From: Burkholderia cenocepacia
GTDB lineage: Bacteria; Pseudomonadota; Gammaproteobacteria; Burkholderiales; Burkholderiaceae
Assembly: GCF_014211915.1 (NCBI RefSeq)
Contig: NZ_CP060041.1
Coordinates: forward strand, 310,001 to 374,000
Direction: 5' to 3'
Length of the DNA: 64,000 nt
In this document: positions 27,252 through 35,681 of the stretch, piece after piece
How positions within the stretch are numbered: the stretch's first letter is position 1
Layout of the letters: each line of letters begins with the position of its first letter
Notes under the pieces: generated by a model
Seen by the model: the letters and a program-made list of their open reading frames with translations, nothing else
What the model was told of the DNA's origin: nothing
Databases searched by the model: none
Translations under genes and position numbers: made by a program

Positions 27252-28664
27252 TCAGGCCGGCGGCACGCCTGCGCTGGGTGCGTGCGCCTGCGCGGCCGTC
27301 CCGGCCAGCACGAGAATGTCGAACGGCGTGCCCTCCCGCGTTTCGAAGCGACGCACGAGCTCGATCTGATGCGCGGACATCACGCTGCCTTTTGTCATCA
27401 GCAACACGCCGCGATGCGTGCGCAGATCGTCGGCGAGCTCCATCCCTTCACGCAGTTGCGCCGACCGGATTTCCGCGACGGACGCCGCGATGCCGAGGCT
27501 CGCCGGGTCACGCATCAACTCGATGAAGCCTGCAACCAGTTGCGGGTCGTAACGCACGCTCGCCTGCGAGCGCAACACGTCGATCGCCTGCTCGATCGAA
27601 TGCGGCGCACCGATTTCACCGTGGCGCAACCCTTCGAAGTCGCGCGCGATCGCGACGATCCGCGACCCGACCGGGATCGCATCGCCGACCAGCCCGTCCG
27701 GCGTGCCGCGGCCGTTGAAGCGCTCGTACTGGTGCAGCACGATCGATGCGACCTTGTGCAACTGGGCGACTGGCGTCAGCACCATCTGCGCACGCAACGG
27801 ATGCTCCTGAAACACGCGGTGCTCGTCCGTCGTCATCCGCGCGAGCGGCTTGTGCAGCAATTCGTCTGGCAGCGACAGCTTGCCGATGCCGTGCAACAGC
27901 CCCGCGAAGTAGACGTCCTGCGCATGCAGTTCGCTCATCCCGGACGCCAGCGCGAGCCGGCGCGCGATCTCGCCCACCCGCATCGCATGCCCGCTCGCGG
28001 CCCCGCAGCGCAGCTCGATCATGCTCGCGCACACCTGAACCATCGCCGTGAAACTGCTTTTCAGGTCGCTTTGCGCCGCTTCGAGAAACATCACCGTCTG
28101 GCCGAGTTCCTCGGTGCGCGCGCGAACCTGCGTTTCGAGGTCCGTATTGAAATGGCGCAGCGCTTCGTTCTGCGCCGCCGTCAGCGCCGCCAGCCGGGCC
28201 GCTTCGCGACGCAGACGGCGCTGTTCCAGCGCGTGCTCGATGGTCAGCAGCAGGTCGTGATCGTCCCACGGCTTGTTCAGGTAGCGATACACGCCGCCTT
28301 CGTTGACGGCCTGCACGACCGACGCGAGTTCCGCATAGCCGGTCAGCAAGATGCGCATCGTGTCCGGGTACAGCGCCCGTGCACGCGCCAGGAATTCCGC
28401 GCCGCTCATGTGCGGCATCCGCATGTCGGACACGATCAGGTCGATGTCGGTCGACGCCAGGATCTCGAGCGCCGTCTCGCCGCTGTCGGTGGTCACGATG
28501 TCGTAGCCGGTGGGCCGAAATACGCGCCTGAGCGCCGACAGCACGTTCGGTTCGTCGTCAACCAGCAGGATCGACGGGACGCGGGGCACTTCAACGGATG
28601 CGGCTGCGGTGTCGGACGTTTCGGGCGGCACGGCATTCACGCCGTTTGTTGCAGATGTCGTCAT
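27252..28664 (-). CDS. Response regulator with degenerate HD-GYP output domain
   Basis: A 470-residue RpfG-type regulator. The receiver domain (about 30-145) has the acidic pair DD at 36-37, phospho-acceptor Asp80 and Lys131 of LNKPW. A coiled coil (about 150-200) leads to an HD-GYP domain. The catalytic HD is HG (His258-Gly259 in LLHGIGK), and HHExxDGxGYP is HQYERFNGRGTP (311-322), so the residues needed to bind metal and cut cyclic di-GMP are partly lost. It is probably a ligand-binding or protein-interaction output rather than a phosphodiesterase. It is followed in the operon by the MHYT kinase. Confidence 0.9.
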   Translation of the reverse strand: MTTSATNGVNAVPPETSDTAAASVEVPRVPSILLVDDEPNVLSALRRVFRPTGYDIVTTDSGETALEILASTDIDLIVSDMRMPHMSGAEFLARARALYPDTMRILLTGYAELASVVQAVNEGGVYRYLNKPWDDHDLLLTIEHALEQRRLRREAARLAALTAAQNEALRHFNTDLETQVRARTEELGQTVMFLEAAQSDLKSSFTAMVQVCASMIELRCGAASGHAMRVGEIARRLALASGMSELHAQDVYFAGLLHGIGKLSLPDELLHKPLARMTTDEHRVFQEHPLRAQMVLTPVAQLHKVASIVLHQYERFNGRGTPDGLVGDAIPVGSRIVAIARDFEGLRHGEIGAPHSIEQAIDVLRSQASVRYDPQLVAGFIELMRDPASLGIAASVAEIRSAQLREGMELADDLRTHRGVLLMTKGSVMSAHQIELVRRFETREGTPFDILVLAGTAAQAHAPSAGVPPA

Positions 28665-28785
28665 AATCGGCCTCGGATCAATTATTTACGCCCTCTCTGC
28701 AACATCGGCCGACGCCGCGTTTTCCACATGGGTGAAAACGCTAATACGTGCGTGTCGATTTCAAGCGGAATGCATCTCGCAAACG

Positions 28786-29241
28786 CTACGTCGCTGCCGT
28801 GCCCGGTTCGCGCCGATAGTAGATGTCCCATTCCGCTTCATCGGTTCGCACGAAGCCGTGCCGTTCGTAGAAGCGGTTCGAGTCGCTGCCGCGCAATGCG
28901 CCGACGCGAACCGGCATCCGTCGTTCGTCGGCGGCAGCAAAGATTTCGCGCAGCACGGCGGCGCCGATACCCTGGCCCTGATGCGCCGGTACGATATACA
29001 GGTGGTCGAGCAACCAGTGATCCGCCATCGGGCGAAGCGTGTAGAAGCCCGCACGCGAATGGTCGGATTCGATGAAACGGCAGAGCGCCGGGTCGAACGA
29101 CGCGAGAAACCGATCGCGCGCACGCTGCGGATCGAAACGGCCAATGCGCTCGAGGCTGTCGCGCATCGCAGCGATGCGGATCGCAACGAGGGTGTCGGCG
29201 TCGGCTTGCGTGACGGGGAGGAAGGTCAGGGTCGTTGTCAT
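28786..29241 (-). CDS. GNAT family N-acetyltransferase
   Basis: A 151-residue acetyltransferase. The acetyl-CoA motif A is visible as LYIVPAHQGQGIGAAVL (Q/RxxGxG/A), and motif B as SNRFYERHGFVRTDEAEWDIYY. The ATG at 29241 begins at MTTTLTFLPV, where the GNAT fold starts; an upstream frame of 30 residues is not needed. It is a single gene upstream of the HD-GYP regulator. The acceptor is unknown. Confidence 0.88.
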   Translation of the reverse strand: MTTTLTFLPVTQADADTLVAIRIAAMRDSLERIGRFDPQRARDRFLASFDPALCRFIESDHSRAGFYTLRPMADHWLLDHLYIVPAHQGQGIGAAVLREIFAAADERRMPVRVGALRGSDSNRFYERHGFVRTDEAEWDIYYRREPGTAAT

Positions 29242-29498
29242 GGGCCGGCGGGATTCGTGCGGGAGCGCGTACCCGGCGTGGCGCGGCGGCGCCAGCCGGG
29301 TTTCGACGGGGACTTCGGTGCAGCACGTCACGCCCCCGATCCGTGAGCGTGACGCAAGCGAGCCGATGCAATCGACTCAAGGAATAAAAAGCGCTGGCCG
29401 ATGCCCTGGCCAGCAAAACGGTTCTGGCGATCCGAGGTTGGTGTGTGCCAGAACCACATGCATTGAACGGCGTACGCCCGACAATCTGTGATCGCAGT

Positions 29499-29903
29499 TT
29501 AGGCCGGGCTAAGCGATGCGATCAGGTCCGCACCCGCGCCCGTCGACCTGAACGCATCGTCGGGCTTCGGTACTTCCCATGTCGCGATCATCTCGTCAGT
29601 CGGAAGATAGTCGGGATCGGCCGACGCGACGCCGACCCACACGCCTTGGGATACCTGCCTGCCATGGAGATAAAAGTGCAGCTCCCGGCCAGCGCGTTCG
29701 CACGTACACGTAATTCGCTCCACCGACTGACCCAGTCTTCTGATCCGCGCGACCTGGTTGCGATCCAGTTCGAACATGGCGCTCATCACGCCGTCGCAAT
29801 CGCCGATGCCGAGCATGTTGCTGTCGTCAGTGAATGCCCACGAAGGATGCGGCGTGCCTAGGCGCAGCATGAAAAAAGCTGCGGACTCTGAACCAATCAT
29901 CAT
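29499..29903 (-). CDS. Conserved hypothetical protein
   Basis: A 134-residue protein with no signal peptide or membrane helix. GGAGAAAC precedes the double ATG at 29903. The sequence reads like a mixed alpha/beta single domain, with notable MLRLGTPHPSWAFTDDSN and CTCERAGRELHFYL segments. I recognise no family. A 12-bp perfect palindrome GAACGTACGTTC lies 48 bp upstream (29951-29962) and may be an operator. Confidence 0.65.
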   Translation of the reverse strand: MMIGSESAAFFMLRLGTPHPSWAFTDDSNMLGIGDCDGVMSAMFELDRNQVARIRRLGQSVERITCTCERAGRELHFYLHGRQVSQGVWVGVASADPDYLPTDEMIATWEVPKPDDAFRSTGAGADLIASLSPA

Positions 29904-29950
29904 GTTTCTCCGGCAAAAAATACGTCGCTCCACCAACTGAAACTTGATAA

Positions 29951-29962
29951 GAACGTACGTTC
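29951..29962. promoter_or_regulatory. 12-bp palindrome upstream of the hypothetical gene
   Basis: GAACGTACGTTC is a perfect palindrome lying between the symporter gene end (30074) and the hypothetical gene start (29903). Its position in the promoter region suggests a TetR- or MarR-type site; no such regulator gene is adjacent. Confidence 0.35.
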
Positions 29963-30073
29963 ATTCCATCCTGCTTTTCCCGCCTGCCTCAAGGTTCGAA
30001 TAGACGTACGCCAGCGCCTGGCAATGGGCGGGCGCGACATTGAAACGCGCACCGCCCGTCGCTTCCGAAGCCC

Positions 30074-31312
30074 CTACACGCTTGCCTGCCGGGGTACGGT
30101 TTCCGCGGCGATACTGTCCGAACCGGACAGCCTCACCGCAACAGCGGCGGCGGCCGTGCTCCCGTAGACGTTGAGGGCGGTCCGCCCCATGTCGAAAAAG
30201 GCGTCGACGCCCAGCAGCAGCAGCACCGCATCGGCCGGCAACCCGATCGACGTGAGAACGATGGTGATGGCGACGATCGCCCCGGAGGGCACATTGGCGG
30301 CGCCGTCGATGGTGATGATCGTCAGGATCAGGATCGTGATCACCAGCGGCCAGGACCAGGCCAGGTGATAGGCGTCGGCCAGGTAGCCGACCGCAAGGGC
30401 CGTGTAAAGTACCGCGCCGTCGCGATTGAAAATGTAGGCCAGCGGCAAGATCGTGGACGCCACGCCATGGGGCACGCCCAATTCGACCAGCTTCTTCAGG
30501 TGCAACGGGTAGGTAATTTCGGACGAACGCGTCGTGAAACCCAGGATCAGCGGCTCCTTCACCTTCCTGAGAACGGCGAGCGGCGACTGACCGGCGACAC
30601 GAATGACGATGGTGAGGACGACCGCCAGAATCGCCATGCCGAGATAGGCGACGCCCAGAAGCTCGACAAGCGAGTGCGCGCCGGTGAACCCCTTGGCCGA
30701 CAACAACTGCGCGATCGCGGCAAAGATCGCGAGCGGCGACCATGCGATCACCCACTGGACCATCTTGAACAGTCCCGACAGCAGCGCCTCGAAAACGGCA
30801 ATCGCGGGCTCGGCACGCTCCGGCGCAGCCGCCAGGGCCGCCCCGAAAATCACCCCGAAAACCAGCACGGGGAGCGAATTCCCCGCAGCGAGCGCAGCGA
30901 CGATGTTGGCGGGGATCAGGTCGACGAGGAATTTCGTCCAGTCGATACTGGACGCAAGCGCGGCGGGCATCGATCCGGACTGAACCATGCTCGCCCCGAG
31001 CCCCGGTCGAAATGCGAAGTTGAGCAGCAGGCCGAGCGAGGCGGCCAGACCCGTCATCAAGACGAAGAAGCCGATACTCGACAGTGCGACCTTGCCGAGC
31101 CGCTCGCGAAGCCGGCCCGCACGAAAGACCCCGACCGTGACCGACAGGAAAATCAGCGGCATGACGACCATCTTGATCGCATGGCCGAACATCGCGCTCA
31201 GGAAGCCCAGCTTCGCGGCAAAGCCTGGAGCAAATAGTCCGCAAGCGGCGCCCAGGACAAGCCCGCCAAGCATTTGCATCGGGAGGGAAAGCCCTTTATT
31301 TTTCGTGTTCAT
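30074..31312 (-). CDS. Dicarboxylate/amino acid:cation symporter (DAACS family)
   Basis: A 412-residue inner-membrane symporter of the GltP/DctA family. The serine-rich hairpin GFTTRSSEITYP and the region ILPLAYIFNRDGAVLYT correspond to HP1 and TM7, and DMGRTALNVYGST to TM8. Compared with GltP the second motif is IFNRDG rather than TxNLDG, so substrate choice may differ. Its ATG lies inside the last codons of the GntR gene (17-bp overlap), so the two are translationally coupled. Confidence 0.9.
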   Translation of the reverse strand: MNTKNKGLSLPMQMLGGLVLGAACGLFAPGFAAKLGFLSAMFGHAIKMVVMPLIFLSVTVGVFRAGRLRERLGKVALSSIGFFVLMTGLAASLGLLLNFAFRPGLGASMVQSGSMPAALASSIDWTKFLVDLIPANIVAALAAGNSLPVLVFGVIFGAALAAAPERAEPAIAVFEALLSGLFKMVQWVIAWSPLAIFAAIAQLLSAKGFTGAHSLVELLGVAYLGMAILAVVLTIVIRVAGQSPLAVLRKVKEPLILGFTTRSSEITYPLHLKKLVELGVPHGVASTILPLAYIFNRDGAVLYTALAVGYLADAYHLAWSWPLVITILILTIITIDGAANVPSGAIVAITIVLTSIGLPADAVLLLLGVDAFFDMGRTALNVYGSTAAAAVAVRLSGSDSIAAETVPRQASV

Positions 31313-31958
31313 GCCGTGCCTTTAGCAGTTTGATCCGTGCCGGCGTGCCGTCAACGATGTGATTCCACATATGCTGACGCGCCAGCTCGCCGTCGTTCGC
31401 TTCGATTGCGTGAAAGATGTGCAGGTGTTCGATCGTGCCGCGCCGAACGGTTTCGGCGTCGCCACGCGGGAGTTCGTTCAGGGCCAGGGTCTGGGCTCGC
31501 AATAGACCATACGCCGATGAGATACGCACGTTCCGTGCGGCGGCGAACAACTCCTGATGAAACACCCAGCCGATACGTTGCTCGAGCATGATGTCCGCGA
31601 CGTCCCGGTCAAGCAGTTCCTGCATTTTTGCTGCCGCGTCGCGAAGGCCTGCCGTTACGCCCGACCTCGCTGCAAGAAACGCCGCGGTACTCTCCAGGGC
31701 CAGCCGCATTTCGAAAATTTCGCGGAGATCGCTGGTAGTCGGCGACGCAACATAGGTGCCACTCTTTTCGATGACGACGACCAGCCCTTCGGACTCGAGC
31801 AAATGCAATGCGCTGCGCACGGGCATTTGGCCGAAGCCGAGTTCGTCGGACAGGCCCCGGTGGGATACTTTCTGCCCGGGCGCAAAGCGGCCGTCAAAGA
31901 TCCTCGCTCGGATCTCATCGTAGGCAAGCTCTGCATCTGTCGAGACTTTCGACGTCAT
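31296..31958 (-). CDS. GntR-family (FadR subfamily) transcriptional regulator
   Basis: A 220-residue FCD-type GntR regulator. The winged helix is at about residues 8-75 (GLSDELGFGQMPVRSALHLLESEGLVVV), and the FCD all-helical ligand domain runs from about 80 to 215. It overlaps the start of the symporter gene by 17 bp, so regulator and transporter form one operon, and the regulator probably senses the transported carboxylate or a derivative. A GNAT gene starts 150 bp away in the opposite direction. Confidence 0.92.
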   Translation of the reverse strand: MTSKVSTDAELAYDEIRARIFDGRFAPGQKVSHRGLSDELGFGQMPVRSALHLLESEGLVVVIEKSGTYVASPTTSDLREIFEMRLALESTAAFLAARSGVTAGLRDAAAKMQELLDRDVADIMLEQRIGWVFHQELFAAARNVRISSAYGLLRAQTLALNELPRGDAETVRRGTIEHLHIFHAIEANDGELARQHMWNHIVDGTPARIKLLKARHEHEK

Positions 31959-32108
31959 CTGTGATCGCAGTTAGCGTATGATTGTAAAAGAGGTGACGGA
32001 TAGGAAATTACCCTTACTGGTAACGCACGGCAACTGCTAATTTTGCGAGTGGGTATACCGAAAGAAAACTGGAAGAAAATCTGCGTCACGAAGAGAGCCG
32101 ATAATTAT

Positions 32109-32573
32109 ATGACTTCACAAGATGTGCGCTTTACCATCGGTGCCGTCCGTGCGGAAGAAACTTATCCCCTCAGGGCCGCGATCCTGATGGCGGGAGATGA
32201 AGAGGGAAGCGCTTTACACGGAGACCACGCGCCAACCACCCTGCATTTTGCCGTTCGTGACAACGACACTATTGTGGCCGTGGCATCCGTGTGTAAAGAA
32301 GGACAATCCGGCGTGCCGAACGCAGAAGCCTGGCGCCTGCGCGGCATGGCCGTCCATCCGTCGGTCCGCGGCCTGGGATTCGGCCGCCTGCTGGTCAATC
32401 TGTCCATTCGCCATGTGCGCGAACAGCGTGGCACGCTGCTCTGGTGCACGGCACGCGAGTCGGCCTACCAGTTCTATGAAATGCTCGGCTTTAATCGCGA
32501 TCCGATTCCGATTTCGCTGCATGGCCGCGACGACATGAAATTCTATCTAATGCAGCGCCCGATCGAATGCTGA
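32109..32573 (+). CDS. GNAT family N-acetyltransferase
   Basis: A 154-residue acetyltransferase resembling the ElaA/YjcF-like GNAT group. The acetyl-CoA loop is LRGMAVHPSVRGLGFGRLLV (R/QxxGxG) and the C-terminal YQFYEMLGFNRD is typical. The ATG at 32109 is chosen; the longer frame begins with TTG and adds a low-complexity basic stretch. Divergent from the GntR/symporter operon. Confidence 0.88.
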   Translation: MTSQDVRFTIGAVRAEETYPLRAAILMAGDEEGSALHGDHAPTTLHFAVRDNDTIVAVASVCKEGQSGVPNAEAWRLRGMAVHPSVRGLGFGRLLVNLSIRHVREQRGTLLWCTARESAYQFYEMLGFNRDPIPISLHGRDDMKFYLMQRPIEC

Positions 32574-33399
32574 GTTTCGTCCACGACTGACGTTCGTCCG
32601 AACGCAATTCGGGGGCCGATGTCACGCAGTTGGCTGCCGGCCCGAAAACCCCGTTCAACCGGCGCCCGCCTGAGCCGGTTCGCCCGCGCGAAGATCGAGG
32701 TCGCTTGCGGCGCCTTTTCCCCAGAGAAGAATTGCCGGCCCTCGCCTCTCGTCCCATCCGGAAACAGTCGTTGAAGCAATAGCCGCGAGATATTCAGATC
32801 CGAGCCGCCCGAAGCTATCCGCCGCTGTATCACATGCGGAAAGCGCTTACGGCTTATGCGGACGCGCATTCAACAATCGCGCTCTTCATTTCGATTATCT
32901 CAATCCGAAAGCAAATGGAACGGTAACCACCGGTACTGCCGGATTGTTGCTCGCGATGGCTGTTCCTTGCAGTCGATTATCGTCCCCACACTGAATTCGC
33001 TTGCCGACGTCGGGCGCATCAGCGTGATGACGCGGACTTCGATAACACATCGCCTACGTGCGGGTTCTTATAGGGGAAACCCCGTAAGGCGCGCGGCTAT
33101 CAAACGAGATTAACTTATACCAAACAAATTTTGACGGGAATTTATGTTCCTGATATGGTTTTTGCACCTGCAAAGTGCGGCCACGCAGGGGGTGCAGGGC
33201 AGATCGAGCAGTACAAGCAGTACGACGTTCCCCATACAAAATTGTAAGGATCACGAAATGAGCGAAGCCGGCATGCCGATGCGGCGAATATGACGCCGGC
33301 CGCTGCGACCGTGACGATGCGCAGGCCGCGCGCCGTCACCTGCATTCGAATACGACACAAGCCGTTTCAACCCATCCCGAAACCACTCCTGACAGTGAA
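32574..33399. other. Long intergenic region upstream of the porin gene
   Basis: 826 bp with no supported gene. It becomes A/T richer toward the porin and contains a small hairpin GGGG-AAA-CCCC (33073-33083) within a TATAGGGGAAACCCCGTAA context and a dyad GCAC-N7-GTGC near 33165-33180. The last 300 bp presumably hold the porin promoter and a long leader. Small frames here lack protein-like composition. Confidence 0.5.
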
Positions 33400-34572
33400 A
33401 TGCAGATGAAAAACAAGAAGATCAACATCAGCGTTATCGCTGTTGCCGCCTTCGCAGCATCGTCGGCAGCAATGGCACAGTCGTCGGTCACCCTGTATGG
33501 CATGCTCGATGCGGGCATCGGCTATACGTCGAACATCAACGGCCACAGCCGGTTCGGCCTCGATGGCGGCGCCGCGGGCTCGAACAAGTGGGGCCTCCGA
33601 GGGCAAGAGGACCTCGGTGGCGGCCTCCAGGCGGTATTCAAGATCGAGAATGGTTTCAACATCGCGACAGGCGGCATCGGCGGCCAAGGGCCGATCGGTA
33701 CCACGCGTTCGCTGTTCAACCGTCAGGCCTACGTGGGCCTCGCATCCAGTCAGTACGGCGCGTTGCGCATGGGGCGCCAGCTCGACGCCGTAACGGAAAT
33801 GGTTCAGGTCCTGACGGGTGACGCCATTTCCGCGTCGACCTTCTCGACGCCGGGCGACGTCGACAACAACGACAACACGACGAACCAGAACAACGCCGTG
33901 AAGTACATCTCGCCGATCATCCACGGCTTCCAGGCTGAAGCCGCGTACTCGTTCGGCGGCGTGGCCGGTTCAACGGGGTCGGGTCAATCGTGGTCGGCGG
34001 CCGCGACCTACGCTCAAGGCGGCCTGACGGTCGCCGGCGGCTATTTCCGTGCGGCCAACCAGGGCGAGAACGGATGGACGAACGCAACGGCACAACCGAG
34101 CTTCGGTGGTGCGCTGGGCTATCCGAGTTCGGGTTACAACGGCGGCAATGCGTTCAAAAGCGCGGGCATCGCGCAAGTCGCCGCGCAATACGAGGTGGGT
34201 CCGTACACGGCCGGCTTGCGCTACTCGAACGCCCAGTACAAGGGTAACGACGGCCAGCCGTCGATCCACTTCAACGTGCTGGGTGCGCTGCTGCAGTACC
34301 GGGTCACGCCGGCGCTGTCGCTGGCGACGGGTTACACGTACGTATACGGTTCCGCGGCCACCCCCACGCAAGCAGCCGAAGGTCGCACGATGGCCTCGAT
34401 CAACCAGGTGTCGCTGGGTGCGACGTACTCGCTGTCGAAGAGTACCGCGCTGTACGCGATGGGTGCCTACGTGCATGCCAAGGGCGCGCAGGCTTCGGCT
34501 GCCGACTTCGGCAACACCTCATCGGGCGGCAACCAGGTTCAGGTCAACATCGGCATGTTCCACGGCTTCTGA
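33400..34572 (+). CDS. Outer-membrane porin (Gram-negative porin family)
   Basis: A 390-residue trimeric porin of the Burkholderia OpcP/Omp38 class. A signal peptide of about 23 residues ends AMAQ, followed by SSVTLYGMLDAGIGYTSN, the typical first strand. The constriction-loop region follows GRSVPT-like TTRSLFNRQAYVGL, and the last residue is Phe (GMFHGF), the assembly signal for the outer membrane. Two possible ATGs (33400 and 33406) lie two codons apart. It is convergent with the LysR gene at 34605 and its long leader suggests control. Confidence 0.95.
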   Translation: MQMKNKKINISVIAVAAFAASSAAMAQSSVTLYGMLDAGIGYTSNINGHSRFGLDGGAAGSNKWGLRGQEDLGGGLQAVFKIENGFNIATGGIGGQGPIGTTRSLFNRQAYVGLASSQYGALRMGRQLDAVTEMVQVLTGDAISASTFSTPGDVDNNDNTTNQNNAVKYISPIIHGFQAEAAYSFGGVAGSTGSGQSWSAAATYAQGGLTVAGGYFRAANQGENGWTNATAQPSFGGALGYPSSGYNGGNAFKSAGIAQVAAQYEVGPYTAGLRYSNAQYKGNDGQPSIHFNVLGALLQYRVTPALSLATGYTYVYGSAATPTQAAEGRTMASINQVSLGATYSLSKSTALYAMGAYVHAKGAQASAADFGNTSSGGNQVQVNIGMFHGF

Positions 34573-34604
34573 TCGCCGACTCGCAAGCCGGGGGAGTGGC
34601 CGCA

Positions 34605-35570
34605 CTACTCCGGCTTCGCGCCGCTCTCCCGACTCGCCATGCCTTCCATCCATTCCTCGAACGCGGACACCGCGGCATCGTCGGCGCGATCGGCGTTCGT
34701 CACCAGCATGTAGTCATCAGCGCGCCATACGGGCGATGCGATGGGACACACGAGGCGCCCCTCGGCGAGATCGCGCCCGATCAGCGGCAGCGATGCCAGC
34801 GCGACGCCCAGCCCCTCGATGGCGGCGCCAAGCTGAAGATTCACGTGATCGAATTCGACATGGCGCGCGACCCGCAGATCGGACGCGCCCGCTTCCTTCA
34901 ACCAGTGCGACCACGCGGAGCGCGTCGTGGCCGAATGCAGCAGCGTGTGATGGCGCAGGTCGGCCACGCTCTGGATCGGATGCTGGCGCAGCAACGCGGG
35001 ATTGCAGGCCGGCACCCGCAGGTCGGGCATCAACGGGCGCGAGACGACGCCCGCGCCTTGCTCGGGACCGGAGCGGACACCGATATCGAAAGCGTCGGCG
35101 ACATAGCGCAGCTTGCGCGATGTCGTCGACACCCTGACGTCGATGTCGGGGTATCGCGAATGGAAATCGGCGAGCCGCGGCAGCAGCCAGCAAAACGCAA
35201 AGCTCATCGGCACGTTCACCCGCACGACGCCTGAGATCCGGTGCGTGAACGTGTCGTGGCGCAGCCGCACCACCGCGGTACCGAGGCGCTCGAACGCGTG
35301 GCTGACGTCATTCAGCAACGCCGCCCCTTCGTCGGTCAACGCGACACCGCGCGGACGACGGTCGAACAACGGCAGGCCGAACCAGTCCTCCAGCAACCTG
35401 ATCTGCTTTCCGACGGCCCAGTGGGTGACATGCAGTTCGGCCGCGGCACCGGCGAAGCTACCGTGCCGCGCGACCGCATCGAACGCGCGCAGCGCATTGA
35501 GCGGGGGCAACTCGCCCCGGTGCTTCGCAACATCCCGGCTTTCGCTCATGACGTGACTTTTTCTCTCCAT
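34605..35570 (-). CDS. LysR-family (GcvA-like) transcriptional regulator
   Basis: A 321-residue LysR protein of the GcvA-like type: LPPLNALRAFDAVARHGSFAGAAAELHVTHWAV as the helix-turn-helix at about 20-75. The start may be ATG 35570 or ATG 35549 seven codons further; the conserved part begins after both. It is divergent from an MFS gene at 35682 with a spaced inverted repeat in the gap (35576-35621), so it probably controls the MFS-reductase pair. Confidence 0.9.
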   Translation of the reverse strand: MERKSHVMSESRDVAKHRGELPPLNALRAFDAVARHGSFAGAAAELHVTHWAVGKQIRLLEDWFGLPLFDRRPRGVALTDEGAALLNDVSHAFERLGTAVVRLRHDTFTHRISGVVRVNVPMSFAFCWLLPRLADFHSRYPDIDVRVSTTSRKLRYVADAFDIGVRSGPEQGAGVVSRPLMPDLRVPACNPALLRQHPIQSVADLRHHTLLHSATTRSAWSHWLKEAGASDLRVARHVEFDHVNLQLGAAIEGLGVALASLPLIGRDLAEGRLVCPIASPVWRADDYMLVTNADRADDAAVSAFEEWMEGMASRESGAKPE

Positions 35571-35575
35571 TGACG

Positions 35576-35621
35576 CGATTTTAGCTCAATTGAAATGGCG
35601 ATCCCCTCAGCCCTAAAATCG
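35576..35621. promoter_or_regulatory. Spaced inverted repeat in LysR/MFS divergent promoter
   Basis: CGATTTTAG (35576-35584) and its exact inverse CTAAAATCG (35613-35621) are separated by 28 bp, with a further dyad CTCAATTGA inside. The placement in the 111-bp divergent gap fits LysR recognition and activation sites. Confidence 0.45.
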
Positions 35622-35681
35622 ACACATCGAGGCTGAAAGCGATACCACGAGCGGCTTCCATTCACCGCTCGCTCGGAGCGA

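Noticed and set aside
34585..34616. AAGCCGG/CCGGCTT hairpin as terminator after the porin
   Set aside because: Three mismatches in the stem, no T-run, and it overlaps the end of the LysR gene. Not supported well enough.
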